A stretch of DNA of 64,000 bases from Ligilactobacillus ubinensis (GTDB taxonomy: Bacteria > Bacillota > Bacilli > Lactobacillales > Lactobacillaceae), in the NCBI RefSeq assembly GCF_024160875.1, contig NZ_JAIULA010000002.1, forward strand, positions 103,199 through 167,198. The letters are read 5' to 3'. Of this stretch, positions 1 to 10,081 are shown piece after piece (the first letter of the stretch is position 1; each line of letters begins with the position of its first letter). Under the pieces are notes generated by a model, which worked only from the letters and a program-made list of their open reading frames with translations, had not been told where the DNA came from and searched no databases. The position numbers and the translations under genes are program-made.

Positions 1-674
1 ACAAATTCACTGTAGGCAATTTGCCACAATAAAAAATTAGAAATACGTTCTTCACCACTAGTTCGAATAAGAAGATCCGGATCACTATAAGGTGCTAGAT
101 TAGCTGTCATCATCGCATTAGAAAGGACATCTTCCGTTATTTCACTTGGTGTAAGTTGGCCTTTTTGGGCTTTTTCTGCTAAATTTTGAACAGCCGTTAT
201 TATTTCAGCTCTACTACCATAATTTAAGGCAAAGTTTAATACCATCCCAGTGCATTTAGCTGTTTGTTCAATAGCATTAGCAACAGCTTGTTGTGTTTTG
301 GGTGGCAACTGATCTTTATAACCCATTACATTTACACGAACATTATTTTCAATTAGTTCAGGTACAAAATTATTGAAAAAACGTACTGGTAAAGCCATTA
401 AAAAATCAACTTCGTCAGTTGGTCTCTTCCAATTTTCAGTTGAAAAAGCATATAATGTTAATACTTTTACGCCTAAACCACTAGCTGCTTTTGTAATATC
501 ACGTACAACATCCATTCCTTGACGGTGCCCTGCAATTCGTGGTAAATGTTTTTTTTGCGCCCAACGCCCATTACCATCCATAATAATTGCGATATGTTGA
601 GGAATATTTTTTTCATCAAGCTCTTCTGTCAGCTCAGAGTTTGATTCATTTTCTTTAAAAAATCTTGTGAACAC
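1..674 (-). CDS. uppS: Isoprenyl (undecaprenyl diphosphate) synthase, 3' end cut by window
   Basis: This is a cis-prenyltransferase that condenses isopentenyl diphosphate onto farnesyl diphosphate to make the C55 lipid carrier for cell-wall precursors. Reading the minus strand from a GTG at 674, preceded by GGAGG, gives about 224 residues. They contain the catalytic-Asp motif [12 protein letters not shown] near residue 30, LNYGSRAEI in the middle and DLLIRTSGE followed by RISNFLLWQ, all typical of the family. The C-terminal residues lie left of the window. It follows pyrH and frr on the same strand, the usual Firmicutes order. The GTG start is chosen because it sits 8 bases from the Shine-Dalgarno and leaves a normal N-terminus. 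Confidence 0.93.
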   Translation of the reverse strand, partial: MFTRFFKENESNSELTEELDEKNIPQHIAIIMDGNGRWAQKKHLPRIAGHRQGMDVVRDITKAASGLGVKVLTLYAFSTENWKRPTDEVDFLMALPVRFFNNFVPELIENNVRVNVMGYKDQLPPKTQQAVANAIEQTAKCTGMVLNFALNYGSRAEIITAVQNLAEKAQKGQLTPSEITEDVLSNAMMTANLAPYSDPDLLIRTSGEERISNFLLWQIAYSEF

Positions 675-782
675 AAGCAATACCTCCACGCTAAACTAAA
701 TATTATTGCTGCTCATCTCTTTAATCTATTTATACTAATTACTAAATTAGTCACACACTTTCCTATCATTGTAACAAAAAAC

Positions 783-848
783 TAATAACGAGACAAAAAA
801 TTCTGCACTAACTAAATGATGTCTTGCAGTTTTCTTGCCTCGTTATTA
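783..848 (-). terminator. Long-loop hairpin between frr and uppS
   Basis: The 10-base arms TAATAACGAG (783-792) and CTCGTTATTA (839-848) are perfect inverted repeats. Read on the minus strand the structure follows the frr stop and leads into a T-rich run (GTTTTTTG). An inner CTGCA/TGCAG pairing shortens the loop. It could attenuate or terminate pyrH-frr transcription before uppS, or mark an mRNA processing site. Confidence 0.45.
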
Positions 849-862
849 CTATTTCATGTTGC

Positions 863-1417
863 CTACCCTTGAAGCACTTCTTTTTCTTTATCAGCTACAA
901 TATTATCAATATTTTTAATTGATTTATCAGTTAACTTCTGTGCTTGATCTTCTAAATCATGTAAATCGTCTTCTGTTAAATCGCCATTTTTTTGTGCTTT
1001 TTTTAAGCTTTCCATCATATCTCGTCGAACATTACGCACTGCAACTTTGGCATTTTCGGCTGTTGCTTTTACTTCTTTAGCTAATTCTTTACGTCTTTCT
1101 TCTGTTAGTTGTGGAATAACTAGACGAATTGAGCTTCCATCATTAGCTGGTGTCAAGCCTAAATCAGAAGCTAGTAACGCATGCTCTACATTTTTCAATG
1201 ATGTTTTATCGTAAGGTGTAATCAATAAAACCCGAGCTTCTGGAACAGTAATTTGTGCCATCTGATTCAAAGGTGTTGGTGCCCCATAATATTCAACATT
1301 AATTCGGTTAAGCAAACTAGCATTAGCTCGACCAGCACGAATATTCCCTAATTCATGCTGTAATGCTTCTTCTGCTTTTTTCATTTTTTCTTTATGTGCT
1401 GCCAAGATTGCATCCAT
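863..1417 (-). CDS. frr: Ribosome recycling factor
   Basis: RRF splits post-termination 70S ribosomes together with EF-G. The 184-residue product has the usual length and family signatures: [11 protein letters not shown] near residues 22-32, [10 protein letters not shown] (about 43-52), the [13 protein letters not shown] stretch and a long C-terminal helix with VRNVRRD and KEKEVLQG at the end. It starts 4 bases after the pyrH stop, so the two are co-transcribed. Function is assigned from near full-length similarity to a single-copy essential family. Confidence 0.97.
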   Translation of the reverse strand: MDAILAAHKEKMKKAEEALQHELGNIRAGRANASLLNRINVEYYGAPTPLNQMAQITVPEARVLLITPYDKTSLKNVEHALLASDLGLTPANDGSSIRLVIPQLTEERRKELAKEVKATAENAKVAVRNVRRDMMESLKKAQKNGDLTEDDLHDLEDQAQKLTDKSIKNIDNIVADKEKEVLQG

Positions 1418-1421
1418 AGTG

Positions 1422-2171
<750 letters not shown>

Positions 2172-2397
2172 TCATTTACTACATTTCTGTGTAAAAGTTG
2201 TCTATATTCATTTTAACATAAATAATACATATTAAAAACCTAGTTTTTTTCAAGCTCAATCTCTCGTTTTATTAATATATTTATCTAATTTTAGGAGCTT
2301 CTCTTTTTCTATTTTTATAGTTTAATGCAAATATTTTTTATATCATTTTTATCAAAAATTTGTAATAATAGAGTTAAAGAAGAGGAGGAAATGTGCT

Positions 2398-4161
2398 ATG
2401 CAAAAAAATGTTAAGCGTTATTTACTAACTATTTTAGCTGCACTACTTGGTTTTTTATTTTTGTCTACTGGTTCCGTTCATGCTGATTATACAATCACTA
2501 ATTATGATATGAATGTTAATCTTCAGCAAGATGGTTCAGCAGATTTAACACAGCAGATAACTTATGCATTTAAGGGGAAATCTCACGGTGTTTATTATAA
2601 TCAAACACTTGGAAAAAACATAACTGCCACTCAACCTAGTATCGTTGTTCAACAAAATGGACAATCAACGCAAATGACTGCGGCGACAACCGGTGCAAAC
2701 AATACTTTTGATGTCATTAATACAGATAATGCTCTAAAGCTAAAATTATTTCATGACACTAATAATACAACAACTACTTTTTATTATAGCTATCATATAA
2801 CCGGAGCTGTAACTAATTGGAAAGATATCGCAGAGTTAAATTGGGCAATAATCGGTTCTAATTGGAATGTACCCCTACATAATGTGCGTATTACAATTCA
2901 ATTACCAACTACAAATGTTGCCAATTTGCGTGCTTGGACACGTAGCAGCAATACGGCTAGTACAACCGTAAATAAAAAAAATGGGCGTGTTACTATCACG
3001 CTAAAGAAAAATCCAGCTTTCTCAAAAGTACAAACAAGAGTACTATTTCCAACAAGTGTAACTTCTTCAAATACACTTGTTAATAGTAAAAAGCATAAAA
3101 AAACAGCGATTGCAGCAGAAGAAAATTGGATAAAACAAAACAACGTCAATAAGCAAAATAAAAGTCGTAATCAGTTAATTCTACAGAGTATTGTTTTACT
3201 TTTAGCTTTTGCCAGTGCAGCAGTATGGATTATTTATTTACGTCGCCGTCCTGGTCAACAACAACAGTGGCCAGAAACAAATCCCGCTCTCTCATATGAT
3301 ATTCCACCAATGTCAGCAGCAGTTGCACAGTCAATCTATAATGACAATACACCTGATAATAATGCTTTAAGTGCTTATTTACTTGACTTAGCGGTTAAAA
3401 ATAAAATTTCAATTGAAGAATTTAATACAAAACGCAAAGACTATCAATTAACGTTAATTGATTTTTCACTTGCTAATAGTGATGATATGATTGATTTTCT
3501 CTTTAATATTGTTGGTAATGGACGCACCGTTACTTTACATGAACTTCGTAAATATGGTAAAACCGGGCGTGAAAGCAAGAAAATGGATCATATCTATGAT
3601 AAATGGAAAAATGCCATCGAAACAGAAGCAAATTCATACCATTATCTAGATAGTTCTTCTGCTGGCAACTTAACTTTTACCACAATATTTTGTTCAATTA
3701 GTTGTCTGCTTTTACTTTGGAGTATCTATCTTTGGCATACACCTTGGATGACAGTTGTTGCTTTAATTCTAATCGCTGTACAGATATTCTTAAATATCAT
3801 GCATTACCGTAAACATTCACCATACACAAAAGAAGGAATTGAGCTAATAACCCAACTACGTAGCTTCAAACACATGATACGCGACCTTGGAAAAGTCGAC
3901 ATGAAAGCAAACGGCGACTTAAACTATTGGGCAGAAGTCTTACCTTATGCGATTGCTTTTGGATACAATAAGCGCGTTATTAATGCGTTGCAAGCTAACT
4001 TTACTGTTAAGGAGCTAGAAAATGGTCTAGGCTTTTACTACAACCTTCTTTTCACTGCTCCAGTTGATTTTGGAGATTCCTTTAGCACAAGTATTGCACG
4101 TGCTTTAGGTAATTATTCAGAAAAAAACACATCTCAAGAAGCAACAAAAAAAAATAATTAA
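2398..4161 (+). CDS. DUF2207 family membrane protein
   Basis: A predicted surface or membrane protein of the DUF2207 family; its biochemical role is unknown. The 587 residues start with a signal peptide (LLTILAALLGFLFLSTGSVHA, cut after about residue 29). The extracytoplasmic DUF2207 domain follows (YTITNYDMNVNLQQDGSADL onward to about residue 220). A lysine/asparagine-rich linker leads to a transmembrane segment near 258-280 and a cytoplasmic part. Two further closely spaced transmembrane helices lie around 425-470. AGAGGAGG precedes the ATG by 8 bases. It stands alone, divergent from pyrH, with its own terminator. Confidence 0.85.
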   Translation: MQKNVKRYLLTILAALLGFLFLSTGSVHADYTITNYDMNVNLQQDGSADLTQQITYAFKGKSHGVYYNQTLGKNITATQPSIVVQQNGQSTQMTAATTGANNTFDVINTDNALKLKLFHDTNNTTTTFYYSYHITGAVTNWKDIAELNWAIIGSNWNVPLHNVRITIQLPTTNVANLRAWTRSSNTASTTVNKKNGRVTITLKKNPAFSKVQTRVLFPTSVTSSNTLVNSKKHKKTAIAAEENWIKQNNVNKQNKSRNQLILQSIVLLLAFASAAVWIIYLRRRPGQQQQWPETNPALSYDIPPMSAAVAQSIYNDNTPDNNALSAYLLDLAVKNKISIEEFNTKRKDYQLTLIDFSLANSDDMIDFLFNIVGNGRTVTLHELRKYGKTGRESKKMDHIYDKWKNAIETEANSYHYLDSSSAGNLTFTTIFCSISCLLLLWSIYLWHTPWMTVVALILIAVQIFLNIMHYRKHSPYTKEGIELITQLRSFKHMIRDLGKVDMKANGDLNYWAEVLPYAIAFGYNKRVINALQANFTVKELENGLGFYYNLLFTAPVDFGDSFSTSIARALGNYSEKNTSQEATKKNN

Positions 4162-4170
4162 CTTTTCTAA

Positions 4171-4220
4171 AAAGAAAAAACAGTGCAAAAATCGAAATTG
4201 ATTCTTGCACTGCTTTTTTA
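4171..4220. terminator. Bidirectional intrinsic terminator
   Basis: CAGTGCAA (4181-4188) and TTGCACTG (4205-4212) form a perfect 8-bp stem. It is flanked by an A-run on the left and a T-run on the right, so it can serve both the plus-strand DUF2207 gene and the convergent ABM-domain gene. Confidence 0.85.
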
Positions 4221-4243
4221 TATTAGATAAGCTAGCTTCAAAC

Positions 4244-4534
4244 TTAATCTTTTGTTACAGCTACATTGATTTTACAATCTTCAACCAAGTATGTTCCAAT
4301 ATTTTTCAAGAAGTCTTGCAAATGTTCTGTTTTATTATGTGCATCTACTGCTGCTTGATCTGCCCAGTTTTCAACAATCAAAAACTGATTTTTAGTATAC
4401 ACATCTTCTAAATGTGAATAAAAAACATTGCCTTTATCTTGACGTGATTTATTAACCAAATTTTCTACATATGTAAGATATGCCTCTCTTTTGGCTGGAA
4501 TAACTTTCAAATGAACATTAATAACAATCATCAT
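4244..4534 (-). CDS. Antibiotic biosynthesis monooxygenase (ABM) domain protein
   Basis: A small dimeric alpha/beta ferredoxin-like protein of the ABM/YgiN type. Family members act as quinol monooxygenases or heme-degrading enzymes; the substrate here is unknown. The 96 residues have the expected pattern: a first strand (IVINVHLKVIPAKREAYL), VLVNKSRQDKGNVFYSHLED-like helix-strand, then FLIVENWADQAAVDAHNKTE followed by a helix. GGGGGA lies just upstream. Two adjacent ATG codons make the exact start uncertain by one residue. It appears monocistronic. Confidence 0.8.
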   Translation of the reverse strand: MMIVINVHLKVIPAKREAYLTYVENLVNKSRQDKGNVFYSHLEDVYTKNQFLIVENWADQAAVDAHNKTEHLQDFLKNIGTYLVEDCKINVAVTKD

Positions 4535-4655
4535 ATTTCCCCCTTCCCAAATAATCCTATTTTATAATCTTTTTTTCTAAAATACAAGCGCATACATAAA
4601 ATTATGTTTAACAATTGGATATCAAAAGCTCTTATTTTTTACTAACTACTTAATT

Positions 4656-5696
4656 CTAATTCATTTTAAGTAACGATTTAATAACCTCACGCTTGTCCAT
4701 TGATTCATATGCTGCTTGAATTTCAGTAAGTGGGTATGTTTTAGTAAAAATTTTTCCTGGATTAATCACTCCATCAAGTACTGCTTGTAATAATAATTGC
4801 TTATCATATGTGGTAACTGAGGCTGGGCCACCTGCAATAATAACATTTCGCGAAAATAGTTTTCCTAAATCAAACATTGCATCATGAGGTACACCCACTC
4901 GACCAACAATTGCACCCGCTCTTCCAATTTGCAATGCTGTTTCAACTGATAACTTAGTCCCAACGCATTCCAAAACAGCGTCAGCTCCTTGACCATGCGT
5001 AAGTTCTAACACTTTTTTAACCCCTTCATCGCCACGTTGCTCAACAACATCGGTTGCCCCAAACTCCTTTGCTAAAGCTTGTCTATCAGCATGGCGACTC
5101 ATAATAATGATACGCTTTGCTCCACGTAGCTTTGCAGAAATAACGGCACACAAACCGACAGCGCCATCGCCAACAACTGCAACGGTATCTCCTTTTTCCA
5201 CTTGTGCGACCCTTGCTGCATGATAACCTGTTGGCATTACATCAGATAAGGCTTGTAATGAGGCGAGCATTTTATCTGTATAATCAGTTGGTTTACCAGG
5301 TATCTTTATTAAAGCCCACTGACCATGTTGGTAGCGAATGTATTCAGCTTGATTTGCTCCTGAATAATTATCTTTATGTGCTAAACAACCACCCTCAAAA
5401 CCGGCGCGACAGGCAGCACATTGACCACAACCATGGACAAAAGGTGCAATAACAAAATCTCCCGGCTTAACCGTTGTAATATCTTCACCAATTGCCTCAA
5501 CAACACCGATAGCTTCATGTCCAGTATTATCACTGTTTTCTTCTTTGGGTGTTATTCCACGATATGACCACAGATCTGATCCACAAACACTAGCACGTAC
5601 TGTTTTGATAATCACATCATCAGGTGCTTGAATCGTTGGTTTATCTGCTTCTTGAAGTACAATTTTTCCTGGTTTAACAAAGATTGCTTTTTTCAT
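4656..5696 (-). CDS. Zinc-dependent alcohol dehydrogenase family protein
   Basis: A medium-chain dehydrogenase/reductase that oxidises or reduces an alcohol/aldehyde pair with NAD(P). The 346 residues carry ASVCGSDLW (catalytic-zinc Cys near 38), GHEAIGVVEAIG (His/Glu near 59-60), the four-Cys structural-zinc lobe CGQCAACRAGFEGGC (about 90-104) and the Rossmann loop VVGDGAVGLCAV (about 174-185). The C-terminal EVIKSLLKMN is also typical. The substrate cannot be read from sequence. It sits alone, about 120 bp from the ABM gene on the same strand. An ATG with an upstream GGAGGC supports the start. Confidence 0.9.
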   Translation of the reverse strand: MKKAIFVKPGKIVLQEADKPTIQAPDDVIIKTVRASVCGSDLWSYRGITPKEENSDNTGHEAIGVVEAIGEDITTVKPGDFVIAPFVHGCGQCAACRAGFEGGCLAHKDNYSGANQAEYIRYQHGQWALIKIPGKPTDYTDKMLASLQALSDVMPTGYHAARVAQVEKGDTVAVVGDGAVGLCAVISAKLRGAKRIIIMSRHADRQALAKEFGATDVVEQRGDEGVKKVLELTHGQGADAVLECVGTKLSVETALQIGRAGAIVGRVGVPHDAMFDLGKLFSRNVIIAGGPASVTTYDKQLLLQAVLDGVINPGKIFTKTYPLTEIQAAYESMDKREVIKSLLKMN

Positions 5697-5800
5697 ATAA
5701 AAATGCCTCCAATTACTTTTAATTGCCCATATTATACAATAATAAGCTGAATTTTAATATTTAAACGACCTTGTCACTAATTTTTGTATAGTATCAATTT

Positions 5801-6388
5801 CTACTCAACTGTAACCCCAAACAATTGAACAATTTTAACAGCTTGATATTGATTGATAATTAACCCTTTTAAATCGGTAGGATTAACATCAAGAACTTCA
5901 AAGTTACTGTTGGCAAGATTTACTTTTTTCAACTTAGAATTCCAAAAATTACTCTTGTTAAAATCACAGTCATTCGTGTTCAAACCACCATTAAAGACTA
6001 CTTCTTGAAAATATGCTTCTATTAGACTAGAGTTTTCTATTCTGCATTTTGTCAACTTTGAGCCACTAAAATTTATATAATCAGCTCTAGATTCACTTAT
6101 AGTTGTATCTTTCCAAAGATTATTTGAAAAATCTGCTCCGACTAAATTGCAATGCTTTATTTTTGTTCGATAAAATACACTATTTTCAAAGTGGTTGTTT
6201 GAAAAATCACATCTTTTTAATTCGCAATCAAGCCACTCACTATTACTAAAATCTGCTTGGTCAAAAAGACAATTATCAAATATTACATCAGAAATTCTCA
6301 GTGTGTTTTTTGAGAAACTAAAGGTACACGAACGATAACTTTCCCCCTCAATTACGTTGTCAAATTCAATTCTTTTATTTTCTATCAT
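5801..6388 (-). CDS. Pentapeptide-repeat protein
   Basis: The 195-residue product consists almost wholly of A(D/N)LXX-type pentapeptides, for example DQADFSNSEW, NLVGADFSNN, YINFSGSKL and VNLANSNF. This predicts a right-handed quadrilateral beta-helix. Some relatives (Qnr, MfpA) mimic DNA and protect gyrase; most have no known role, and no specific role is claimed here. There is a Cys-rich middle (CDFSNNHFEN, CNLVGADF). The protein has no signal peptide, so a cytosolic location is expected. It is monocistronic, upstream of the zinc alcohol dehydrogenase. Confidence 0.85.
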   Translation of the reverse strand: MIENKRIEFDNVIEGESYRSCTFSFSKNTLRISDVIFDNCLFDQADFSNSEWLDCELKRCDFSNNHFENSVFYRTKIKHCNLVGADFSNNLWKDTTISESRADYINFSGSKLTKCRIENSSLIEAYFQEVVFNGGLNTNDCDFNKSNFWNSKLKKVNLANSNFEVLDVNPTDLKGLIINQYQAVKIVQLFGVTVE

Positions 6389-6460
6389 GCTATCACCTAT
6401 ACTGCCTTAAAAGTTTTATAATCAATTTATATTTTCTACAAATTACAATTAAGCTCCTAC

Positions 6461-6489
6461 AAAAAAAGATGGAGCCTAGACTTCATCTT
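6461..6489 (-). terminator. Intrinsic terminator of the PLP-enzyme gene
   Basis: On the minus strand AAGATG...CATCTT (arms near 6484-6489 and 6466-6471) forms an almost palindromic stem around CTAG and is followed by TTTTTTG. It lies about 30 bases after the stop of the gene at 6516. Confidence 0.7.
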
Positions 6490-6515
6490 AATAATATCAT
6501 ATAAAAATACGTGAC

Positions 6516-7712
6516 TTACAAACCAACAGTTTTAAATGCCTGATCTAAGTCACCTATAATGTCATTAGAATCTTCCAACCCTACGCTAAAACGAATAAAT
6601 CCCTTTCTGAATTTTTCAGGATACAGATTAATTCGCTCATCATAACTAGGTTGTGGAAATATCAAACTTTCATCATGCCCCAATGAAACCGCAAATGTAA
6701 TAATTTTAAGAGCTGCACAGATTTTTTCTACCGTTTTATCATCAGCCATAACACCAAAAGATATAACGCCTCCATAGCCACTATGCATCTGTTTTTTAGC
6801 AATTTGATGACTTGAATTGCTTTTTAATCCAGGATATGAAACGAATGTAACATTCTTTCTTTTTTCTAACCATTCTGCGATTTTTTGTGAAGATTCATTA
6901 ATTCTTTGCATACGCAATGGAAATGTTACAGAACCTCTAAAAATTTGCCATGCATTAAAAGGACTTATTACCGCACCAACATTAACTTGCGCTTCATAAC
7001 GAATTTCATCCATCATTTTAAGATTATTGGAAACAATTGCTCCTCCTTGTGCATCGCCATGGCCATTTACGAATTTTGTTAGTGACTCTACCACAAAATC
7101 AGCACCTAATTCAAGAGGATGCTGGTTTAAAGGAGATGCAAACGTGTTATCAACAGAAAGCAAGGCCCCATTCTTATGCGCAATTTCTGCAACTGCTGCA
7201 ATATCTGTCACTGCATTGGTTGGATTGTCGGGTGTTTCTATATGAACAAGCCTTGTTTCTGGCGTAATAGCTTTTTCAACAGCCTTTAAATCAGTCATAT
7301 CAACCATCTGAGTTTCAACGCCAAATTTCACATTGAAAAGTTCGTGAAACATCCGGTAGACCGCCATATAACTAACTTTAGGATAAACAACATGATCACC
7401 TGATTTTAATAAAGTCCAAAAAAGTGCATGTAATGCCCCCACTCCACTAGCAAGAACGATTGCATCATCAGCATTATGCAAAGAAGCAATTTTTTCTTCT
7501 AACCAATGTTGGTTAGGATTACCATTGCGTGCATACATGAGCAAATCTGTAGACGAATAATTCACTTTTGAAAGATCATCTGGTAGCTTAAAACTATTTG
7601 CCATATGTAATGGACGCCTTACCGCACCAGTTTCCATGTCATATGCTGTCCCTGTATGAATTGCTCTAGTCGTTATGTCATAGTCCTTAAAATCATCTGC
7701 TTTTTTAGCCAT
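6516..7712 (-). CDS. Cys/Met metabolism PLP-dependent enzyme (methionine gamma-lyase-like)
   Basis: A fold-type I PLP enzyme of the trans-sulfuration family (cystathionine gamma-synthase, beta-/gamma-lyase or methionine gamma-lyase). The 398 residues contain YARNGNPNQHWLEEKIA (phosphate-binding loop), ASGVGALHALFWTLL, VHIETPDNPTN, SVDNTFASP and the Schiff-base Lys in SLTKFVNGHGDAQGG. The Cys typical of methionine gamma-lyase (LYGCT) is replaced in the VSYMAV segment, so the exact reaction is open. GAGGAGG lies 6 bases before the ATG at 7712. An in-frame ATG further upstream (7736) lacks a ribosome-binding site, so the shorter form is preferred. Confidence 0.88.
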   Translation of the reverse strand: MAKKADDFKDYDITTRAIHTGTAYDMETGAVRRPLHMANSFKLPDDLSKVNYSSTDLLMYARNGNPNQHWLEEKIASLHNADDAIVLASGVGALHALFWTLLKSGDHVVYPKVSYMAVYRMFHELFNVKFGVETQMVDMTDLKAVEKAITPETRLVHIETPDNPTNAVTDIAAVAEIAHKNGALLSVDNTFASPLNQHPLELGADFVVESLTKFVNGHGDAQGGAIVSNNLKMMDEIRYEAQVNVGAVISPFNAWQIFRGSVTFPLRMQRINESSQKIAEWLEKRKNVTFVSYPGLKSNSSHQIAKKQMHSGYGGVISFGVMADDKTVEKICAALKIITFAVSLGHDESLIFPQPSYDERINLYPEKFRKGFIRFSVGLEDSNDIIGDLDQAFKTVGL

Positions 7713-7844
7713 TAAAATCCTCCTCAGCATAATCATAATAAGTTCTTATTAAATGTTAATCGCATTATAACATATAATTTGAAAAGAACTAGTAAAATTC
7801 TAAAAAGTCATCTAATCAAATTATTAGATTAGATATCTTCATTT

Positions 7845-8519
7845 TTACAATGATCTAGCATTATTTAATAAAAAAGCCGTTAATGGTTGCACCTTGTTTA
7901 GAATAAATTTAACTAAGTTACCAACAATTAGCGCAGAAAACAAAGTCCCTTCGCGAACACCGCTTAACGCATGTAAAAAGAACAAACAAATAATTGCCCC
8001 TACAACAGACATTGAAACATCTGATGCTACTCTAACCTTGCCATATTCAACATCAAACTTTCGACTAATTGCACGAACAAATGCATCACCAGGTAACATT
8101 GCTACATCAGCAATTACTTCGAAGTAAGCACCCCAGCTAATCACAAAACAACCAATTAAAAGTAATATCAGTGATTGCCAGTAATCTTGCAAATTTATAT
8201 GTCTTAACCACGACATTGTCCAATCAATTAAACTACCAAAAACAAATGAAAAAATTATTTCTATCATTATTTCCGACCAATTCTTTGTTGAAAACTCTAA
8301 AACAAATTGGAACACTATTAATACTAAACTAAAGATAATAGTCCATTGTCCTAAAGAAAAACGACTTATAACTAATGATAAACTGTACGGAATAGCTGCC
8401 AAGGGTGAAGTTCCTAACTCTGCTTTTGTGACAAGTGACACCCCTAATGCATTGAAAAACAATCCGATTAACAGTAAAATATAGCGCCAAACAATATCTC
8501 GTAACGTAACTTTTCTCAT
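7845..8519 (-). CDS. YczE/YitT-type integral membrane protein
   Basis: A hydrophobic 224-residue protein with about five transmembrane segments. The start resembles YczE/YyaS proteins: WRYILLLIGLFFNALGVSL then TKAELGTSPLAAIPYSLS, with a matching LPGDAFVRAIS motif in the second half. Members are uncharacterised, and some are proposed transporters. The gene follows a MarR regulator by 21 bases on the same strand and is probably controlled by it. Confidence 0.8.
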   Translation of the reverse strand: MRKVTLRDIVWRYILLLIGLFFNALGVSLVTKAELGTSPLAAIPYSLSLVISRFSLGQWTIIFSLVLIVFQFVLEFSTKNWSEIMIEIIFSFVFGSLIDWTMSWLRHINLQDYWQSLILLLIGCFVISWGAYFEVIADVAMLPGDAFVRAISRKFDVEYGKVRVASDVSMSVVGAIICLFFLHALSGVREGTLFSALIVGNLVKFILNKVQPLTAFLLNNARSL

Positions 8520-8540
8520 ATACTTACTATTCTTCTTTCT

Positions 8541-8957
8541 TTACTTATCTGCCAGTAATAAAGTTATTATTTCTGTAAGTTGTTTTTTTTGCAGTTCTGT
8601 TAACGGAGCTAGAACTTGTTGTCCTGCAAGTTGCCCATTATTCTGCAATTGCTCAACCAATCTTTCTCCTGTTTGTGTCAAATAAAGTGGATGGGTTCGA
8701 TTATCATTTGTTGAAATCTGCGTTTTTAATAGTTGTCTTTCTCTTAATTTCATTACCACTTTTTGAGCTGCTTGATGACTAACACACAAATAGTCTTTTA
8801 AATCTTGAATTAGGTTACCTGGGTTGTCCGCAAAATATAAAAGTGTAGCTGATTGATTCACTGTTAGATCATGCCTAACTAAATCTTTTTGCCTTCTATT
8901 GCTCAACTGATTACCCAACTTAATTAATTGGCGTTGTAAATTAAATTCATTGACCAT
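8541..8957 (-). CDS. MarR family transcriptional regulator
   Basis: A 138-residue winged-helix repressor. DLKDYLCVSHQAAQKVVMKL forms the recognition helix region and ISTNDNRTHPLYLT the wing, with the DxR pattern typical of MarR. It probably binds its own promoter region upstream of 8957 and controls the YczE-like membrane protein that follows in the same transcript. The ligand is unknown. Confidence 0.86.
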   Translation of the reverse strand: MVNEFNLQRQLIKLGNQLSNRRQKDLVRHDLTVNQSATLLYFADNPGNLIQDLKDYLCVSHQAAQKVVMKLRERQLLKTQISTNDNRTHPLYLTQTGERLVEQLQNNGQLAGQQVLAPLTELQKKQLTEIITLLLADK

Positions 8958-9030
8958 CTAAATTTCTTCTTTCTTTTATGAGTTGTTCTTAGATAACTAA
9001 ATTATACAACCAGTTGTATATATTGCAAAT

Positions 9031-9060
9031 AAAAAAGCCTGAGGTTAAATGCCCAGACTT
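9031..9060 (-). terminator. Intrinsic terminator, GUCUGGG/CUCAGGC type
   Basis: On the minus strand AAGTCTGGG (9060-9052) pairs over nine positions, including G-U pairs, with CTCAGGCTT (9043-9035), then TTTTTT. It lies about 140 bases after the PH-like gene. The same stem words recur at 13339-13360. Confidence 0.75.
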
Positions 9061-9197
9061 TGTTTATCCAAATATTTGATATCGAAACATACACTAAAAG
9101 CTATCTGATTACACTAAACTAGCTCATCTAAACCTAATCTAGTTTACACTTTTAAAACTCTCAAACCAACTGTCTTTGGATGTACTCCCTTTTTTAT

Positions 9198-9551
9198 TTA
9201 TTGAATAACTCTATTTATTTGGTCCACCAGTTCACGTGGATTTTCAACGCCTATAATTACACGATCATAATCATAATTATCTAGTTGAATCACAACAGCC
9301 TCACTAGACCGCTTAATATTGAAAAAAGTTTTCTCACCATTAATGTAAAATGTCCCTGCGTAGTAGACTCCCAAAATTGAAGTACCTGGAGCTCGAAATC
9401 CTTTTAGCTCCTTTAAAATACCATCATCAATAGTTGCTCCTTTTATCTTCTCAAATGGAATTTTAAGATTAGCTTTAACTGCCCAAAGTTTATCTAAGCC
9501 TTGTGGAACAATCACTACCATCCTGTCATTAAACGAAACTTTATTTTCCAT
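9198..9551 (-). CDS. Small PH-like domain protein
   Basis: A 117-residue protein of alternating strands (MVVIVPQGLDKLWAVK, GTSILGVYYAGTFYINGEKT, VVIQLDNYDYDRVIIGVENP) ending in a helix (PRELVDQINRVI). This resembles bacterial PH-like domains that end with a xNPxxLVxxI helix. The function is unknown. It overlaps the upstream short TetR gene by 11 bases, so the two are translationally coupled, and the TetR protein may regulate it. The family assignment is by pattern only. Confidence 0.6.
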   Translation of the reverse strand: MENKVSFNDRMVVIVPQGLDKLWAVKANLKIPFEKIKGATIDDGILKELKGFRAPGTSILGVYYAGTFYINGEKTFFNIKRSSEAVVIQLDNYDYDRVIIGVENPRELVDQINRVIQ

Positions 9552-9900
9552 CCCTAGTATCTCCTAAAGTTTGACTATTTTTTAAAATTGCAGAACCAAT
9601 TTGATTCTCCCAATTGCAAATTATTTGCTTCACTTCATTATCATGAGTAGTTAGTTCCATCATTGCAATAATAGCTAAATTTAAAGTTATTTCACTCTCC
9701 TTATCATCTTCAATATTTTTCATTAAAGCCGCAACAAACATTCCACGTTTACTCCCAAACTCAGAATATAGACTACCACGTAGAAGCCCAGTTTCCTTAA
9801 CCAAATCATCGAGCGATGTCCCTTCGTACCCGTACTTAATAAAAATCATACTCATATCAGTAACAACATCTTGCGTGTTAAATTTTTTATTTCTACCCAT
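9541..9900 (-). CDS. Short TetR-family regulator
   Basis: The N-terminal 60 residues are a clear TetR DNA-binding domain: FIKYGYEGTSLDDLVKETGL then LRGSLYSEFGSKRGMFVAAL. The protein stops at 119 residues, while TetR proteins are usually near 190, so most of the ligand/dimerisation domain is missing. The stop codon lies inside the start region of the PH-like gene. It is either a naturally minimal regulator or a truncated one. An AT-rich region upstream (9901-10033) separates it from the divergent XRE gene. Confidence 0.75.
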   Translation of the reverse strand: MGRNKKFNTQDVVTDMSMIFIKYGYEGTSLDDLVKETGLLRGSLYSEFGSKRGMFVAALMKNIEDDKESEITLNLAIIAMMELTTHDNEVKQIICNWENQIGSAILKNSQTLGDTRDGK

Positions 9901-10033
9901 ACGCTTATTATGCTTATTTTTGAATGTTCAGTCAAAAACAAATATTACATGAAAAAGTTTTATGTTAATATCTGGTAATAAACGGTTAATTCTCTTACCT
10001 ATTTCAAACAATTTCACAAATTGCAATATATAC

Positions 10034-10062
10034 TTTACAAAAAATAAAATGTAAGATATACT
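10034..10062 (+). promoter_or_regulatory. Promoter of the XRE/membrane-protein pair
   Basis: TTTACA (10034-10039) and TATACT (10057-10062) are separated by 17 bases and lie 20 bases before the ATG. CTTTAC and GTAAG sit around the spacer as an inverted pair, and ATATACTTT occurs twice (before and at the -10), so an autoregulatory operator here is plausible. Confidence 0.65.
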
Positions 10063-10081
10063 TTGCATTAAGGAGCGAGCT

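Noticed and set aside
2898..3149. 83-codon minus-strand frame inside the DUF2207 gene
   Set aside because: It is a shadow of the AT-rich plus-strand coding sequence without a ribosome-binding site or recognised protein.
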